Positions 23,014 to 36,600 of a DNA stretch of 64,000 nucleotides are shown piece by piece. The stretch covers positions 57,978,391 to 58,042,390 of the forward strand of contig CM054179.1 in the NCBI GenBank assembly GCA_028829895.1, given 5' to 3'. Source of the DNA: Sinotaia quadrata. Its lineage: Eukaryota; Mollusca; Gastropoda; Architaenioglossa; Viviparidae. Made by a program: the position numbers and the translations under genes. A model generated the notes under the pieces. The model did not search any database. It was not told the origin of the DNA and saw nothing but the letters and a program-made list of their open reading frames with translations. Numbering within the stretch: position 1 is the first letter of the stretch; each line of letters begins with the position of its first letter.

Positions 23014-23764
23014 AACCAAAGGCCAAATGGCTCAAATCAACCAATTAAGTGAGTGTAGAGGTCAATCATATGATAATGCGTCAAACATGAGTGGCAAATA
23101 CTCGGGATTTAATTCGAGAAAAGAATCCTTTTGCTGATCACATTCCCTCAACCCGGTCAGCCATTCTGCTGTGGACAATATTTCTGCTGCTTCAAAGATC
23201 TTTGAATTGGTAGAGAACATCTACTGCTTTTTCAGTGCATCAACTCATCGGTGGGAACTTTAGTCAATGACCTTGGTGGCCTGCCAGTTGTCAAACACCT
23301 GAGTGATACAAGATGGGCTGCCCACTCTGCTTTAAAGGCACTTAACTGTGGATATGAAAAAAACAAGGATGGTTTCAGAGCAATTTACAGAAAACCAGGA
23401 CGAAACAGCTAAAGCAAGTGGTATTTTATCCAAGTTGAATACCTTGGAAAATTGCATCTTACTGGTGTTCTGGTCTGTTGTCATGGAAAGGTTTCGCCAG
23501 ACAAGCATATAGCTGCAGAGCAGAAATATAGATCTGAACGAAGCCATGAAGCTATTAAGGTCATTGAATAATTATGTCGCCAGTTTAAGAGATGCTTTTG
23601 AGGAGAAAGGGAAGATAAAAATTGGTCTTGAAAATGAGTCGGTGTAACAAAGAAGATACCCAAAGAAAGAAACCAAGAAGTGTGAAGCTCAATTGAAAAG
23701 ATGACAATTATGAAGATTCTGCCTTTTTAGGGAAGGAGAATTTTAGGGTCACGGAGTTTTTCCT

Positions 23765-23992
23765 ATGATCAATCACTTATTAACAGTACTTCAGAAGAGG
23801 CTGGAAGCATATGATGCGGTCTCTGGCAAATTCGGCTTCCTTTCAAAAATGCCCTCGGTAAATGGTGACCAACTGATGGATGCAGCAGAGAGACTGGTGA
23901 AAACCTACCCAGAAGACTTCAATACCAGCTTCCCTGAGGAGATTGTTCATTTACAAGAGTACATGAATGAGCCTGAATCTATGTGTGGCTAA
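23765..23992 (+). pseudogene. hAT transposase internal fragment
   Basis: An open 75-codon stretch (AAERLVKTYPEDFN, EEIVHLQEYM) matching the part of ZMYM1-like hAT transposases that follows the catalytic core. Frameshifts and stops lie on both sides. Confidence 0.6.
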
Positions 23993-24590
23993 GTCAAAAA
24001 GGTGAAAATAAAATGACCTTTATTACATTGAGAATGCTTCAAACCATTGTTAACAATGAAATGCAGGATACTTTTCCAAACATGTACATTTGTTTACTCA
24101 TTTACTTGTCATTCTCATCACAAACTGTTCCGGAGAGAGATATTTTTCTGCTTTGAAGTGCATTAAGAATTACCTGTGATCCATTCTGAAAGACGAAAAG
24201 TTCAATCATTTAGCATTAATGCAAGTAGAATCATCTGTACTCTGGAAATTAAATTTTAACAATGTCGTGGATCAGTTTGTTGAAAGATTACTGAGAAAAA
24301 TGTTTAAGTAGCTACATCATATGTAGGCCTATATATATGTTTAACTTTACAGTACAGTATCAGTATTTTGGTACTGCTTTGCTTCATGCTAATTAATGGT
24401 TATCTGATTAGATGATATTATTTTCTCTGTTACTTCATTAATTATTTCATTTGTAATATTATTTTAATAAATTGTATGAAAGTTGAATGTGAAATTCGTG
24501 AGGAGGGGAGGGGCAATGGGGGATGTTGAGGGGCCCAAAGAAGCTTGAAGCCTAGGCCTTGCCATGGAATAATACAGCACTGGGCCTAAG

Positions 24591-27363
24591 TATAAAGAAA
24601 CATCCTGGATTACATTTCGATGTAACATTAGTACATAACACAACTTTGTTTTTCAGTGTACATGCTTCTATATAACCAATTTCATATTTCTGCAAATAAA
24701 TTAGTGCAGAAATTCTGAAATATACAGGTACTTCACACAAATTTATATTTCTATGCAGTATTAGTAAAAACACCACAAACAAAACAAAATAACATTTATA
24801 ATGAGGCCTCCTGGATTTGTACCAAAAATGTACGAATGAAAATAAAACATGAAAATATCAATAATTTTTTAGGAATGAAAACAAAATATGTAAATATTGA
24901 AAGTGTTTTCCTCCTGATCAATCCAATGATACTTTGCATCTATTTACAATTATTATACTTTACCTACTTATTAAGAAGGCTCTCTTAAAACAATTAATAT
25001 TTTACAACTAGTACAGTCAATCCATTCTTTAACAAGGCTCTCTTGAAACAATTAATATTTTACAACTAGTACAATCAATCCATTCTTTAACAAGGTTCCT
25101 TCATAAATGACATTTAATAACTAATCACAGCTATTAGAATTCATTCAGTCATTAACAATATTACTTTCAAATATGACATTATACAATCATTATACCACAT
25201 TACACCCATTCATTAACTGTTCCTTTTAAATCTGAAATTATAAAAGATATATATACATATACGAATTAGACACTTAACAATAATTGTAATAATTCATGAT
25301 CATTCGTATATTCTAAGAATATTTTTAATTAATATTTAACTTTTAACATTTATATGTAAATCCTTTGCCACAAAGTGATAATAAATATTAAAGTTGTGCA
25401 CTAAGGACATTTTTGACAACTCACAATCATACTGAATGCTTACTATACAAATACTATATCAACGTTAACAGATTCAAAGTCAATATGCAAATGTAAACTC
25501 TATCATTATTTTAAATGAATACATATCTAACTATTTTAAATGAAAATTTACACACAAATGCAAATAGATGCACACACACATACATAATAGCTCTGAAATA
25601 TGCAAACTCCGCATTATTGTTGATATATTTTCAGAGAAAGAAAACACAGCAATGAAAGTGCGAGATGCCTTCCAGATAAAAAGAAATGTCAAATTAACTT
25701 TTCTCATTAAGAAAAGTATTTTAAGTAAGGGATAGGTTTCCAGATAAAAAGAAATGTCAAATTAACTTTTCCCATTAAGAAAAGTATTTTAAGTAAGGGA
25801 TAGGTTTCCAGATAAAAAGAAATGTCAAATTAACTTTTCCAATTAAAATAAGTGCTTTAAGTAAGGGTTAGGTTCCCAGGTAATAAACAACAAAGCTTTT
25901 TAAATAGAGGTTGAACACCAAACAAACTGCATAATTAATTGGACATTTATAATAAATTGCATGAAAGAAACAACAAACTGCATTAAAAAAAAGATTATAC
26001 TGCTTTTAAAAGTAACAATTAATAATTCTGTAATATATATATTTACACACACACACAAACACATCTATACTCGAAAGCACATATGATGACTTGATGAAAA
26101 TGAATTTGAAAAGGGCTGATAACAGAATTGAATAACAAAGTTATACTTTCACTTTATTTTGATTACCAGCCTGTAGAAAGAAAAAAAGTTAAATGCTTAT
26201 TTTGATTATCAGCAAATAGACATTTTATTTGATTATTTGCTTGCAGACATATGAGAAGAGTTATGAATTTACCTCAAACAAAACTGAAAGAATGTCTGTG
26301 TGCTTAATGTATTGTATTTAATTGATGTTAATGCAAGTTATGAATTTATCTCAAAGCTGAGAGATAGATGTTTGTGTGCTTAATATACAGTATTTTACTG
26401 GTGATAATGCAAGAGTTATGCACTGGTGTTGATGTTACTTTTCTTTATCTATACCATCTGGATATTATTTAGAAAATCTTGTTTTAGATAACAACCATGA
26501 AAACAACAATTTAAATGATTTATTCACTCTTATTGTTAGAATATATATGCCATATCATCCCCAGTCAAAAACTTTGAGTGGCTTTATCTGGCAAGAATTT
26601 TGGAAATGTTTTATTTATACTGCATCTGGTTGAAAGTTTTTCCTGTAACTATTGCATTACTAATTACTGCATGATTTTAATACCAATTCTGAGCATGCAC
26701 AAAATCTAATGTGCTTGGGTATTTGTCATAAAAGGAGTCACCATCTTGGATGAGGTAATGATATTAAAAGCAAATTATAACATTACAGCACCATTTTTGC
26801 AACAGTTTTAGACAATGGCGATTATAGTCTCTGGATGATCTTTCTTCTGTTGGGGAGGGGGTGAGATATTTGGTGATGGTGTTGTGCCATGGAATGTACA
26901 TTTTGTTAACAAGCAGTAAATTATTTAATTCATGTCTGCTTGAAATACTTCCACTAAATGCAGATCAACATTTATATGATTTATTCACTCTTATTGTTAG
27001 AATATATTTGCCACATTCAGGTACTGTGTAAAAATTATCACTTCAAAAGTACTTTATTTTTATTAAGTTTTAGGAATACTCAATATATCTTTTCATTTAT
27101 ATTAAAAGAAAATAGAAACAGTTAAGACACATTTATATAATTAATTAAAAAGTTATTATTAGTTCATTACTAATTACCTAAACATAATATCTATAATTTT
27201 ATTCAACATATTATTTCTGTAAAGAATTCATATTCCAATTTAAAAAATCAAAAATAGATTTTGGCAATATAAAGATTTTAGGAGACACTTTTTAAAAAAG
27301 TTTTCTCTCTGAGAGCACCATTCATTAACATAGTTATTACAATTATGACATGTGAGATACTCT
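24591..27363. other. Intergenic AT-rich region at the bmb 3' side, no gene recognised
   Basis: Contains two small direct-repeat sets, at 24975-25095 (57 bp x 2) and 25665-25880 (75 bp x 3). Minus-strand AATAAA motifs near 27198-27203 and 27053-27058 could end the bmb transcript. Nothing else was recognised. Confidence 0.45.
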
Positions 27364-27543
27364 GCAGCTTCATGGGTGGTGGGTGTAATTGCAGCAGTAG
27401 TCTGACCACTATGAAGCCAGTAGTTGATTTCACAGGTTTTGGATGTGATGACAGCAGTATTCTGATCCCTGTGATGATGCTAGTCAATTTCATGGGTTTT
27501 GAGTGTGACGACGGCAATAGTCTGACCCCTGTGATGCTGGCAG
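27364..27543. repeat. 60-bp x 3 repeat over the bmb terminal codons and 3' flank
   Basis: Minus-strand units at 27543-27484, 27483-27424 and 27423-27364. Unit 1 encodes the last 17 residues and stop of bmb. In the same register unit 2 reads LASSQGSEYCCHHIQNL then stop, and unit 3 reads SDYCC after an internal stop. Confidence 0.85.
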
Positions 27544-27607
27544 TCGACACTGTCCACCAATTTGAGTTCGGCCCAAACACCGTGATGAAACTGAGGGTGT
27601 AGATGAA
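27490..27607 (-). CDS. bmb: bmb exon 11 (terminal Cys/His motif)
   Basis: Acceptor TTTTTTTATTGTAG. In the phase set by exon 10 it reads STPSVSSRCLGRTQ, GGQCRLPASQG, SDYCRRHTQNP, then TGA. The spacing C-x-G-x-T-x-x-G-x-x-C ending YCxxH resembles small zinc-binding C-terminal motifs. Its last 60 bp, stop codon included, recur twice downstream in the same register. Confidence 0.8.
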
Positions 27608-30600
27608 CTACAATAAAAAAATTAGCTAATTCAGTAGAAAGCTGGACACAGTAAAAACAGAGGAACATTATATTTCATAAAAGTTAAATAATGTGTAGAC
27701 TTTCATACACGATGTCACAGAGTTTTTCTTTTTCCCATTGAAAGATTATAATATAATCTTAGGTGAATTCTTTAGACTTACTGCAAATGTATTTAATCCG
27801 TTTGTTGTTTTTTCCCCAGTACATTCCTGATTTTTGTTGTGAAAAGATTTTATGTTTCACTGAAAGTAATTACCAAGCTTAACTTTTCAAATATTTTACA
27901 TAGTGATGAACTCAAGTACAAATTTCAAATTTTTATACCAGTCAATTTTTGCAAATTCTGCCATTTATACTATTTTATTAACAAATTAGTAAGTATATGA
28001 AAACTTGAATTTTAAATTAAAACACTTTTTCTTTCCCTTTCACTGTATCTGTACATTTGCAATACTACAATACACATAAATATGCTGACTAACCATAACA
28101 GACTTTTGAAGATTGTGTACCCGAGCACTATGATACTAACCGTGAAAAATTTGAGACAGAATCTTGCGATGGAGTGGAAGCACGAGAAGATCGATATGAT
28201 AATGCAGTGCCCTGGGCAACCTGTGACAACAATGTTTGTCGTACTCGGATTAGGTCCTGTTGAATAAATTCAAGGAAAATGTTAATTTCAAATTATACCA
28301 GACCTCTAACACTTACCTAATGGTTGCATATATGAATAAAAATCACAAGTAGGGCTCTGATCGATCAGTCAATCTTGCAATAATCATCGTCAGTGTTAAT
28401 TCTTGTAAAAGATCGCATGCACAGTGCAATCTCACGATCATGCACTAATATGGTTGAACCTGACACTAATAGTAAACATAAAAACCCCCCCCGCCAAATA
28501 TGCCAAGAATGCTCAATTACTGGCAGTTGATCGTTGTCGTTGACATCCAAAGCCACTGCTCCCACGCACAGTCTTCAGAGCTGTAACTCTGTGAACACAT
28601 CTCAGTGCAGGCGCAGTAATTCAATGCTGTCTAATTGTTTGTGAAGACTTGGGAAATTCGTGAGTTAGGACATCAGCAGCATAGCTGGATGATACATACA
28701 TGCTTTGCAAACGATAACGGCATTGTGCGTGGCTTGACGGCAATACAGTTAAACATTAGACAGCAAGTGACTTTTGGCACACAGTTTAGACTTAATGTCT
28801 ATATTTTAAATACCATTAAAATGGATAACAGCTACAGTTACGTACTGCTTGCAAAGGCAAAAAATGCTAGTCTGTGGAAACATTTTGGTTTTAAATCAAA
28901 TGATGGTTGAATGCCAATAGCGGAGTACATGAACAAAGTGTACTGCACTGTTATGGGTTGTAAGCATCCTGAGATTGCTTACAATGGAAATACCACAAAT
29001 ATGTCTCGTCATCTGTCACAGTATCATCCTGTTGAGAATGCTGTTTATATTGGAGTTTCTGCACCAACACAACAGCTTCCAATCACAGCATATTGGAAAA
29101 AAGATGTGTTTAACTACAATAAAGCCAAAGAAATAACAGTGAGGATTGTTGATTGTATCGTTGGGCAGGAAGTATATACATATACTACAGTGGGTAGGGA
29201 ATGGGGATAGGACTGACCAGATCACACAGTGTGCCAACTTCAATCATGGCAACTCGTGACCACGAGAATCGATCAGTAAAACTGATGGCGATCGGAGCCC
29301 TAATCACAAGTATCTTCAAAAAATAAAGCAATTGTCAACCGGAAATAAAAAGGTGTGGCATTAAGAAGTAAAAGATGTGGTAATAGTAATAATAACAGAC
29401 ATGAAAGCACCCAAAATCTAAACAATATATGAATGAAGGAGATCAGCTTAATGCTATGATTTATTGTGGCTTTTACAATAAATCCATGTAAACTGTGTCA
29501 AGATACTCCAAACTAAGGTTTGTTCTACCGTCACAAGCAAGTATTTACATATTCCCTCAGTGTCTCTCCCAAACATGATTAAAATCACATCGCCATAGTA
29601 TGGCATGTACTGCATGACCTCTTTTGCAAAAGTTGTCATAAGCAGTGTTTATTTATTTTACTTTTTCACTTAATGATGTAAAAAGTTACAAGATTTTATA
29701 TAAGGAACTGCAAATAATTTTAATTTCTCTTCTAACAAGATAACATCACAGGGTCTTGGGTGATGCTATAAGAAAACCTTAGCACTGATTTAGTCACCTC
29801 AAATGAGTAACATTTATAGCCAAGTTTATACTGTCAATTAATATAACAGTAAAATAATGAACTTTATTTTTTAATAAATAATATACTAGTTTTATTTCAC
29901 AAATCTTTGCTGCTTTAGTCACCATCAAGGGTTCTGGTGTGTTGTATTTGTTCAGTTCAGCTACTATCAAATTATTTGTTAGCTACTTTCATATTATTTG
30001 TCAGCTGTTTACTGATCTACCAATTAACTCTGCATTCTTCATATTTATCAACATAAACGTATTTTCTTTAAGAGAAAAAAGAAAATTAAATGTTGAATAT
30101 ATGTTTGTGCTTTACATAATATGACTGGCATAGTACTATGATTTTCCCTAATTTGCTTTTAAAATCATCATGCTGATATGCAATCAGGTTTCTCAGTATT
30201 TTAAAAATAATTATCTAGCTCCAAGCAGAAAAATGTTTTATTTTATATACAAAATTACATTATGTAAATGCATTTTTGGGTATACTGTATTATTAACTCC
30301 AAAGAAGCAAAAAATGCCAAGGAGTTACTTGTCTTATTAAATGGGTCATAAACAAAGTTTGTGATATTTAAAAACAATTTTAGCAATAAATCAGGAAAAT
30401 AACTAGTGAAATATCATTTGACAACTAAATTAAAACATTTATTAACCAGTCACTAGTGATTTAAAATTCTGGATTGGATGGCCATACAGAGAAGAAATAG
30501 ATTTTAAAGAACATAAAAAAAACAAAGGTGAAAATATTAATCAGTACTATACTCATTTAGATATGAAAATTATTTATAATTGCTATTTGAAATTAGCAAT

Positions 30601-33600
30601 CGACTCATTTTTTTTTATATTGTTTATTAGAGACACTTTGTCCACAACAGACTTATATATACTGTTAAAAGATAATTACGTCACTAAAATTAGCCAAATG
30701 TGCAGGGTCTTACAGATCATTACAGTCATCATGTGACCTACTTCCATAGCCACTGTCTGACCTCTGTCTTGCCATTTTAGTCATATTTAATTTTATCTTG
30801 TGCAATCTACACAAACACAGCCATTGTCTGACCATCATCCTGGCATTTCACACAGTCCAATATAACAAATTATTTGATTCTTATTTGTGCAATCTAACAA
30901 ATTACCAGAGCACTTCACAGTCCAAAGTAACAAATTATTTGATTCTTATTCATGCAATCTAACACAATACCTGAGCAGTATTTCCTGTAGGTCCTAGTGT
31001 GTGAAAGGCTGAGGGTGTTTCACGAATGTCATGATGATCATGGGATGTAGAAGGTGTGGTTCTTGTTGATAAAGTATCTCTTAATGTGTTTCCATTGGTC
31101 AACACTTCACCATCCACATTTTGCTGCACTGAAAGAAACACTTTGACACTTAAATATAGAGCAACACAATTATAAAACAGTGATACAGTTAAACAAATTT
31201 ATATAAGCTTGTCAAAATTGTCAAAGGAAAATGATCATGCTTTCAGCCTAAATAATTTTAACTTCTTGACAGTGGTAGCAAATTTAAGCATGTGGACTAT
31301 CTATACAGCATCATTTTGTAAATAATGCAATTAGGCTTAAGGTAATCAAAGTGCATGATCTAATCAAGTGACAACCAAATGCTGTATAAATGAAATATTA
31401 TAAAGTGAAATTTCTGTTTTTAATTAATTATTATGAAAATGTGTCAAGTGTATAATGGATTATGATTATGTGTGTATGATGAAGTGTATCAATAATAATC
31501 AATGGAATAAGAAAGACTTCAAATTATCTTCCATAACATGAGAAAAAAATAAACATTCTCTATTTTTGATAGTTTTGTTTGGGTCCCTTTCAAAGAATTG
31601 AGTACTAATACAGAGAGGAGGATAGATCATGCCTTTACAAAATAACCAATGATACTAAATAAAAGATGATTATACTTAACAAAATACAAACTATTTTTCC
31701 TTTTTATCAATTTATTTTTGTAACAATTTAAATACTCAGAAATAGTTTTAATTTAAAATTCATCATACAGCCCCTATTGTGCTTGCTGTTACATAATTTC
31801 TATTTTGTCATAATCATATGAACTCATATTTTAATAATAATTATTTTTTAAAATTTTATAACACAATATGTGATCATATAAATTATAAAACTAATATAAA
31901 TCATTAATATAATTTTTAAAGCATATGAAATTTCAATATTTATCTATTCACACCAAGGAAAAAACCTAACATGGTTATGTAGACAAAATTTGCCTGTCAA
32001 AAACATTTGTTTTCTTTAAGTCAAATGATAGGAATACAGACATTTTTTCCTTGGGAAAATAATCCTGCAAAGAGACTGACATTTCCTGTTCTCAGAAGAA
32101 AAGGAAAAGAAGGGATAAAATGTGTTTACTTAGAGTTAATTTTCTTTCTAACTCCAAAACGAAGAATTAAGTCTCTCACTTTTTACCTGCTTATACATGT
32201 AATTAATGAAGTGGCAAGTAAGTAAAAACTGGGAAATGAATGCGAGACTAAGCATGCGTTCAGGGGAGTTTCAAGAGAAGAATGTGTGTGTGTGCATGCA
32301 TGCGTGAGAGAGAGCAGCAACTGTCCAAGACTATAACAGCACATTTAAGTGTTGTCTGAACTCACTTTCCAACACTTTTTCTATACAAAGCGCAATCACA
32401 CCTTGAATGTCAAGAACTTTATACTTCATCCCTATCTTGCAAAAAGGACAGAATGCTATGCATATGGACTGACAGGGAACATAGGATAACAGTCAGCATC
32501 TAACCACTTGGGATGGGGAACAGAGAGTACACAGAACCTAAACACGTTGGATGGTGTACACAGTCAGAATCTAACCACCTGGGTCACCAACCTTTTTGAT
32601 ACCGAGAGCTACTTCATGGGTACTGAGTCATACGAAGGGCTACCATCTTCTGAAATATAACAAATTTACTTAGTTTGCAGCTGAGTTGTGCTATTTTTTA
32701 GAAAGGCCTGCAGGTGACTCATGTGGTCTTTGCAGGTGACCATAGTGCCTGCGGGCAGTCAGAATCTAACCACCTGGGATGGAGAACAGGCTACACAGTC
32801 AGAATCTAAACACCTTGGAAGGGAGCAAGCACTCCAATGAACTGCACATTCCAAGTGAAATAATCTACATTTTCTGATGTAACGATCCAAAGACACTCAA
32901 TGCAGATTCAACCACTGGTAGTAATTTATTCACTTTCTACCACAATTAACAGTTCTCGGATGAAGTTTTTCCTGTAAAATTATTTACAATATCTTGCCTG
33001 AGAGTAATTGCTAAGGGATATTTGTATATAGAAACTGGGTCAGTATTCCAGGAAAAAATAAATTATGACAAGAAAAACCCACCCCTAAACCCCACATATT
33101 CATTTTGTCAAAAAAGCTATGATTCATCCCTAAAATTACACACATATATATGTTTTACTCATTATATTGTCAGGAGAAGAAAAATGTGAATGGACTTTTC
33201 TCATGACTGCTATTTGAAGTCAACAAAGTTCTGATTAACTGATCACATTGGCAGGTAATGCAAAATTGGTTTTTCATTTGGGGTAAATAATGTAAGTAAC
33301 TTTTTAAAAGAGATACACGACAAACTGAAAATGTAAATTAACATTCACAATTTTTATAATTTTGTTGAGACAGATTAGACAAGCTGGCAATACTCACAAG
33401 TCTGACTTAAGCGCTGTAATGTGACCAGCAAGTTGCTCATTTCTTGCCTAGATAATGGAGACAATTCTTCACTACTGTTAAGGGAAAGAGTAAGTGCATT
33501 TAAGTGACCAACACTGCCTTTCTTTCGGTGTCTTACAACAGCTGCCACACACTGCAAAATCCAGTGTCCTGTAGAGGTAGGTGCAGGTAAATATCAAATA

Positions 33601-36600
33601 ATGTATTTAATAGTTCAAAGCAATCAAAAAAATTGTAGCAAACAAATGAAGTATATATATATAAATAACAAATGTAGCAAACAAATGAAATATATATATA
33701 AATAACAAATGTAGCAAACAAATGAAGTATATATATATAAATAACAAATGTAGCAAACAAATGAAATATATATATAAATAACAAATGTAGCAAACAAATG
33801 AAATATATATATAAATAACAAATGTAGCAAACAAATGAAGTATATATATATAAATAACAAATGTAGCAAACAAATGAAATATATATATAAATAACAAATG
33901 TAGCAAACAAATGAAATATATATATAAATAACAAATGTAGCAAACAAATGAAATATATATATATAAATAACAAATGTAGCAAACAAATGAAATATATATA
34001 TAAATAACAAATGTAGCAAACAAATGAAATATATATATAAATAACAAATGTAGCAAACAAATGAAGTGTATATATATAAATAACAAATGTAGCAAACAAA
34101 TGAAATATATATATATATAAATAACAAATGTAGCAAACAAATGAAATATATATATAAATAACAAATGTAGCAAACAAATGAAATATATATATAAATAACA
34201 AATGTAGCAAACAAATGAAATATATATATATAAATAACAAATGTAGCAAACAAATGAAATATATATATAAATAACAGTAACATTAAGAATACCTTCTTAG
34301 AGTATGACAACAAAGAAACTAAATTATAAAAGTTCCAATGTGTTGTGAAACATTTAACAAATGCATTATGTTCCACATCATCAAAAAAGGAAGTTTTCTA
34401 AATGAAAACAAGTTTTTCCATTACAGGAGTGGAGTTTGGTTACTTACATCAAACAAGCCAGAAACAAAGCTACTTCCACACCCAACTTGGAAAGGGAGAT
34501 AAACAAAACAGCACAAAGAAACAAGTCCCACAAATAGTGTCCTTTGAAATACTATTTAAATTTAAATAGGGAATGTTTCTGACTTATTCCAGCCTCCAGT
34601 ACCTTTGATGATACAGCCTGTAATGTTATATTAATTATCAGTGCCAATGACACTGCCCTACTAACAGGGTTTATTAATACTGCAGTTAACTATACTAACC
34701 TAGTGTTTATGCAGTAAAGGTATGTTTTAGTTAACTTAGTCCTTCAAACCAGGGTCAAGAATGAAGTAATTTCTTTCATGTGTCATCCTTCTGAATACTG
34801 TGATACAAAGGTGACCACTGGATCTGAACACTGGGGCTCATGGCCTCTGTCATTCCAGAGGAATAGAAAAGTCCCAGAAGAGTAAATATTTGGGTGATGG
34901 TAGCCAACACAGGTTGAGGGGGTAAGGGACAAACAAGTAATCTCTGGTGAAAGAAGAACCCAGCCCTACTTCAAACAAGTGGAAGCCAGGTTGACCCAGA
35001 AATGACTAGGCCATGACAACCCAGTATATGGTTGCATATTGTTCCAGGCATAGATGGCAATAACATTGTATAAGTGGATTCTACATTCAGATCTTCACAA
35101 CTCCCCTCCCCTCACAGATGGACTCATACATACCAGTGACCATCAGATCTGATTCTGAAGATGAATTTGACAATGAACCCTTTATTAAGTGTAGGCAGTG
35201 AAAGAATGGCTAGAAGAAAGAGAGCCCTTCCTGTCCCCTCTCCCAACCCAACACACTTTAAGTCACTGAAAATAGGTGTAAGCAATCAGAATGGGGATGG
35301 TTCTGCTTCCCAGATATATAGTCTCTCATGAAACCAAATTGTCAATCAGAAATACACTTTTGCATAAAATATCTAGAGATGCTGGTGGTGTTCTATGTAT
35401 GTAATCTGTAGGAACAAATGAGTCTGAACAAAGGTGTCTGATACTTTCAGACAACTCCATGTTTGAACAGATGTGCCATGATACTATCAGACAAAGTGAT
35501 GGGCACTTGGAAAAATATGCTGGCATGTACCTTCTTCCTTAATATTTTGGTTCCAAATCCTGATAAAGCTTAAATGGTTGGTGAATATCACTTTGAATAT
35601 GGTGGTCCCACTCAAATGGGAGGTAAGTATGTTGGTACAAAATGCTTTGGTCACTCAAGAAACTGCAGGTCTGAATGGATTACTTATTAAACAGTCTCAT
35701 GTATCAATTTTCCATCTGAATCCAGAATTATTAGCACTGCATATGTGGATTTTATCAACTCAGCATTGTGATAGGAGTAGTTCAGCTATGTGGCAGTTAA
35801 TCAGGTCAAATGAAAAGTGCTTTGCCCCTGGTATATTCGATAGTTTGATTCCCTTATGGTCTCTATAGCAATATGCCTGATTGTTTACATTTGAAGTATA
35901 AGAAGTTGGCAGCTACAACATGTTTAAGGTCCAAGTCTGCTGATACATTCAGACAATCTGAAGGATTTAATATTATCTTCAGGCAAAAACATGTCAGATC
36001 TCATGGTCAATATAGAAATATAAAATCCAAACAATTTCCTTTTCTTTGCTTGGGATGTAGGAATGAATATGAAATATTTAAATTTCAACTGTTTACACTA
36101 TCAATAATTAAAATAATGTGCTTAAATATATTTTATAATATGAGTAAAGGAAAATATTATGAAGAAATTGAATGAATAAGTGAGTAGACATAATAAAATT
36201 ATATTCTTGTGTGTGGCAGACACTCAGAAAGTCCAAGAAGAATACAGAGAAGTGGTTGCCACCAGGATTTGAAACAAAAGACTTAAACAAGTAAATATGA
36301 AGTGAAAACCTTGCCTGATCAGTTCATATTGCAAAATGATATTTTATATTAAAAGTAAAGAAAACACTATAGAGAAAGTCTGATACTTTAGTTAAAGTTA
36401 AAAAAAGTTCTATACAGAAACTCGGACACTTTACATTAACAGTAAAGAAAGCTCTATATAGAAACTCGGATACTTTACATTTAAACTAAACAAAGCTCTA
36501 AAACATGTGATTCAAAGGGCCATAATGCACACAACAGAGACCTGGTGACTAGAATCATTATATAACTGTATAAGTATGCGATTATGAAGTTTTAAATGCA

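Larger units (their letters stand above)
21907..24582 (+). mobile_element. Decayed hAT transposon with ZMYM-type transposase remnant
   Basis: 2676 bp, flanked by perfect 8-bp duplications GGCCTAAG (21899-21906 and 24583-24590). The imperfect terminal inverted repeats start CAGTGCCACATTATTCC and CAGTGCTGTATTATTCC. Inside, plus strand, are broken pieces of a transposase: the start MSGYQKRKEKERLKSERKG at 22780, a core with DTRWAAHSALKAL near 23308-23345, an in-frame piece at 23765-23992, and a C-terminal piece near 24110-24310 resembling the hAT dimerisation region. Several stops and frameshifts make it inactive. Confidence 0.85.

Noticed and set aside
27345..27602. Plus-strand frame of 85 codons, and two other minus-strand frames over the same repeat
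   Set aside because: It is antisense to bmb exon 11. Only the frame set by exon 10 gives the Cys/His motif with a stop; the others are open because the 60-bp unit is a multiple of three.
28911..29210. BED-finger frame considered as a host gene
   Set aside because: It lies within a hAT element with terminal repeats and an 8-bp duplication, has an upstream in-frame stop, and lacks the catalytic part.
33533..34376. Minus-strand open frames of 188-250 codons, repeating FVCYICYLYIY
   Set aside because: They lie wholly in a minisatellite of about 39 bp and are open in several registers. There is no start context or splice support.
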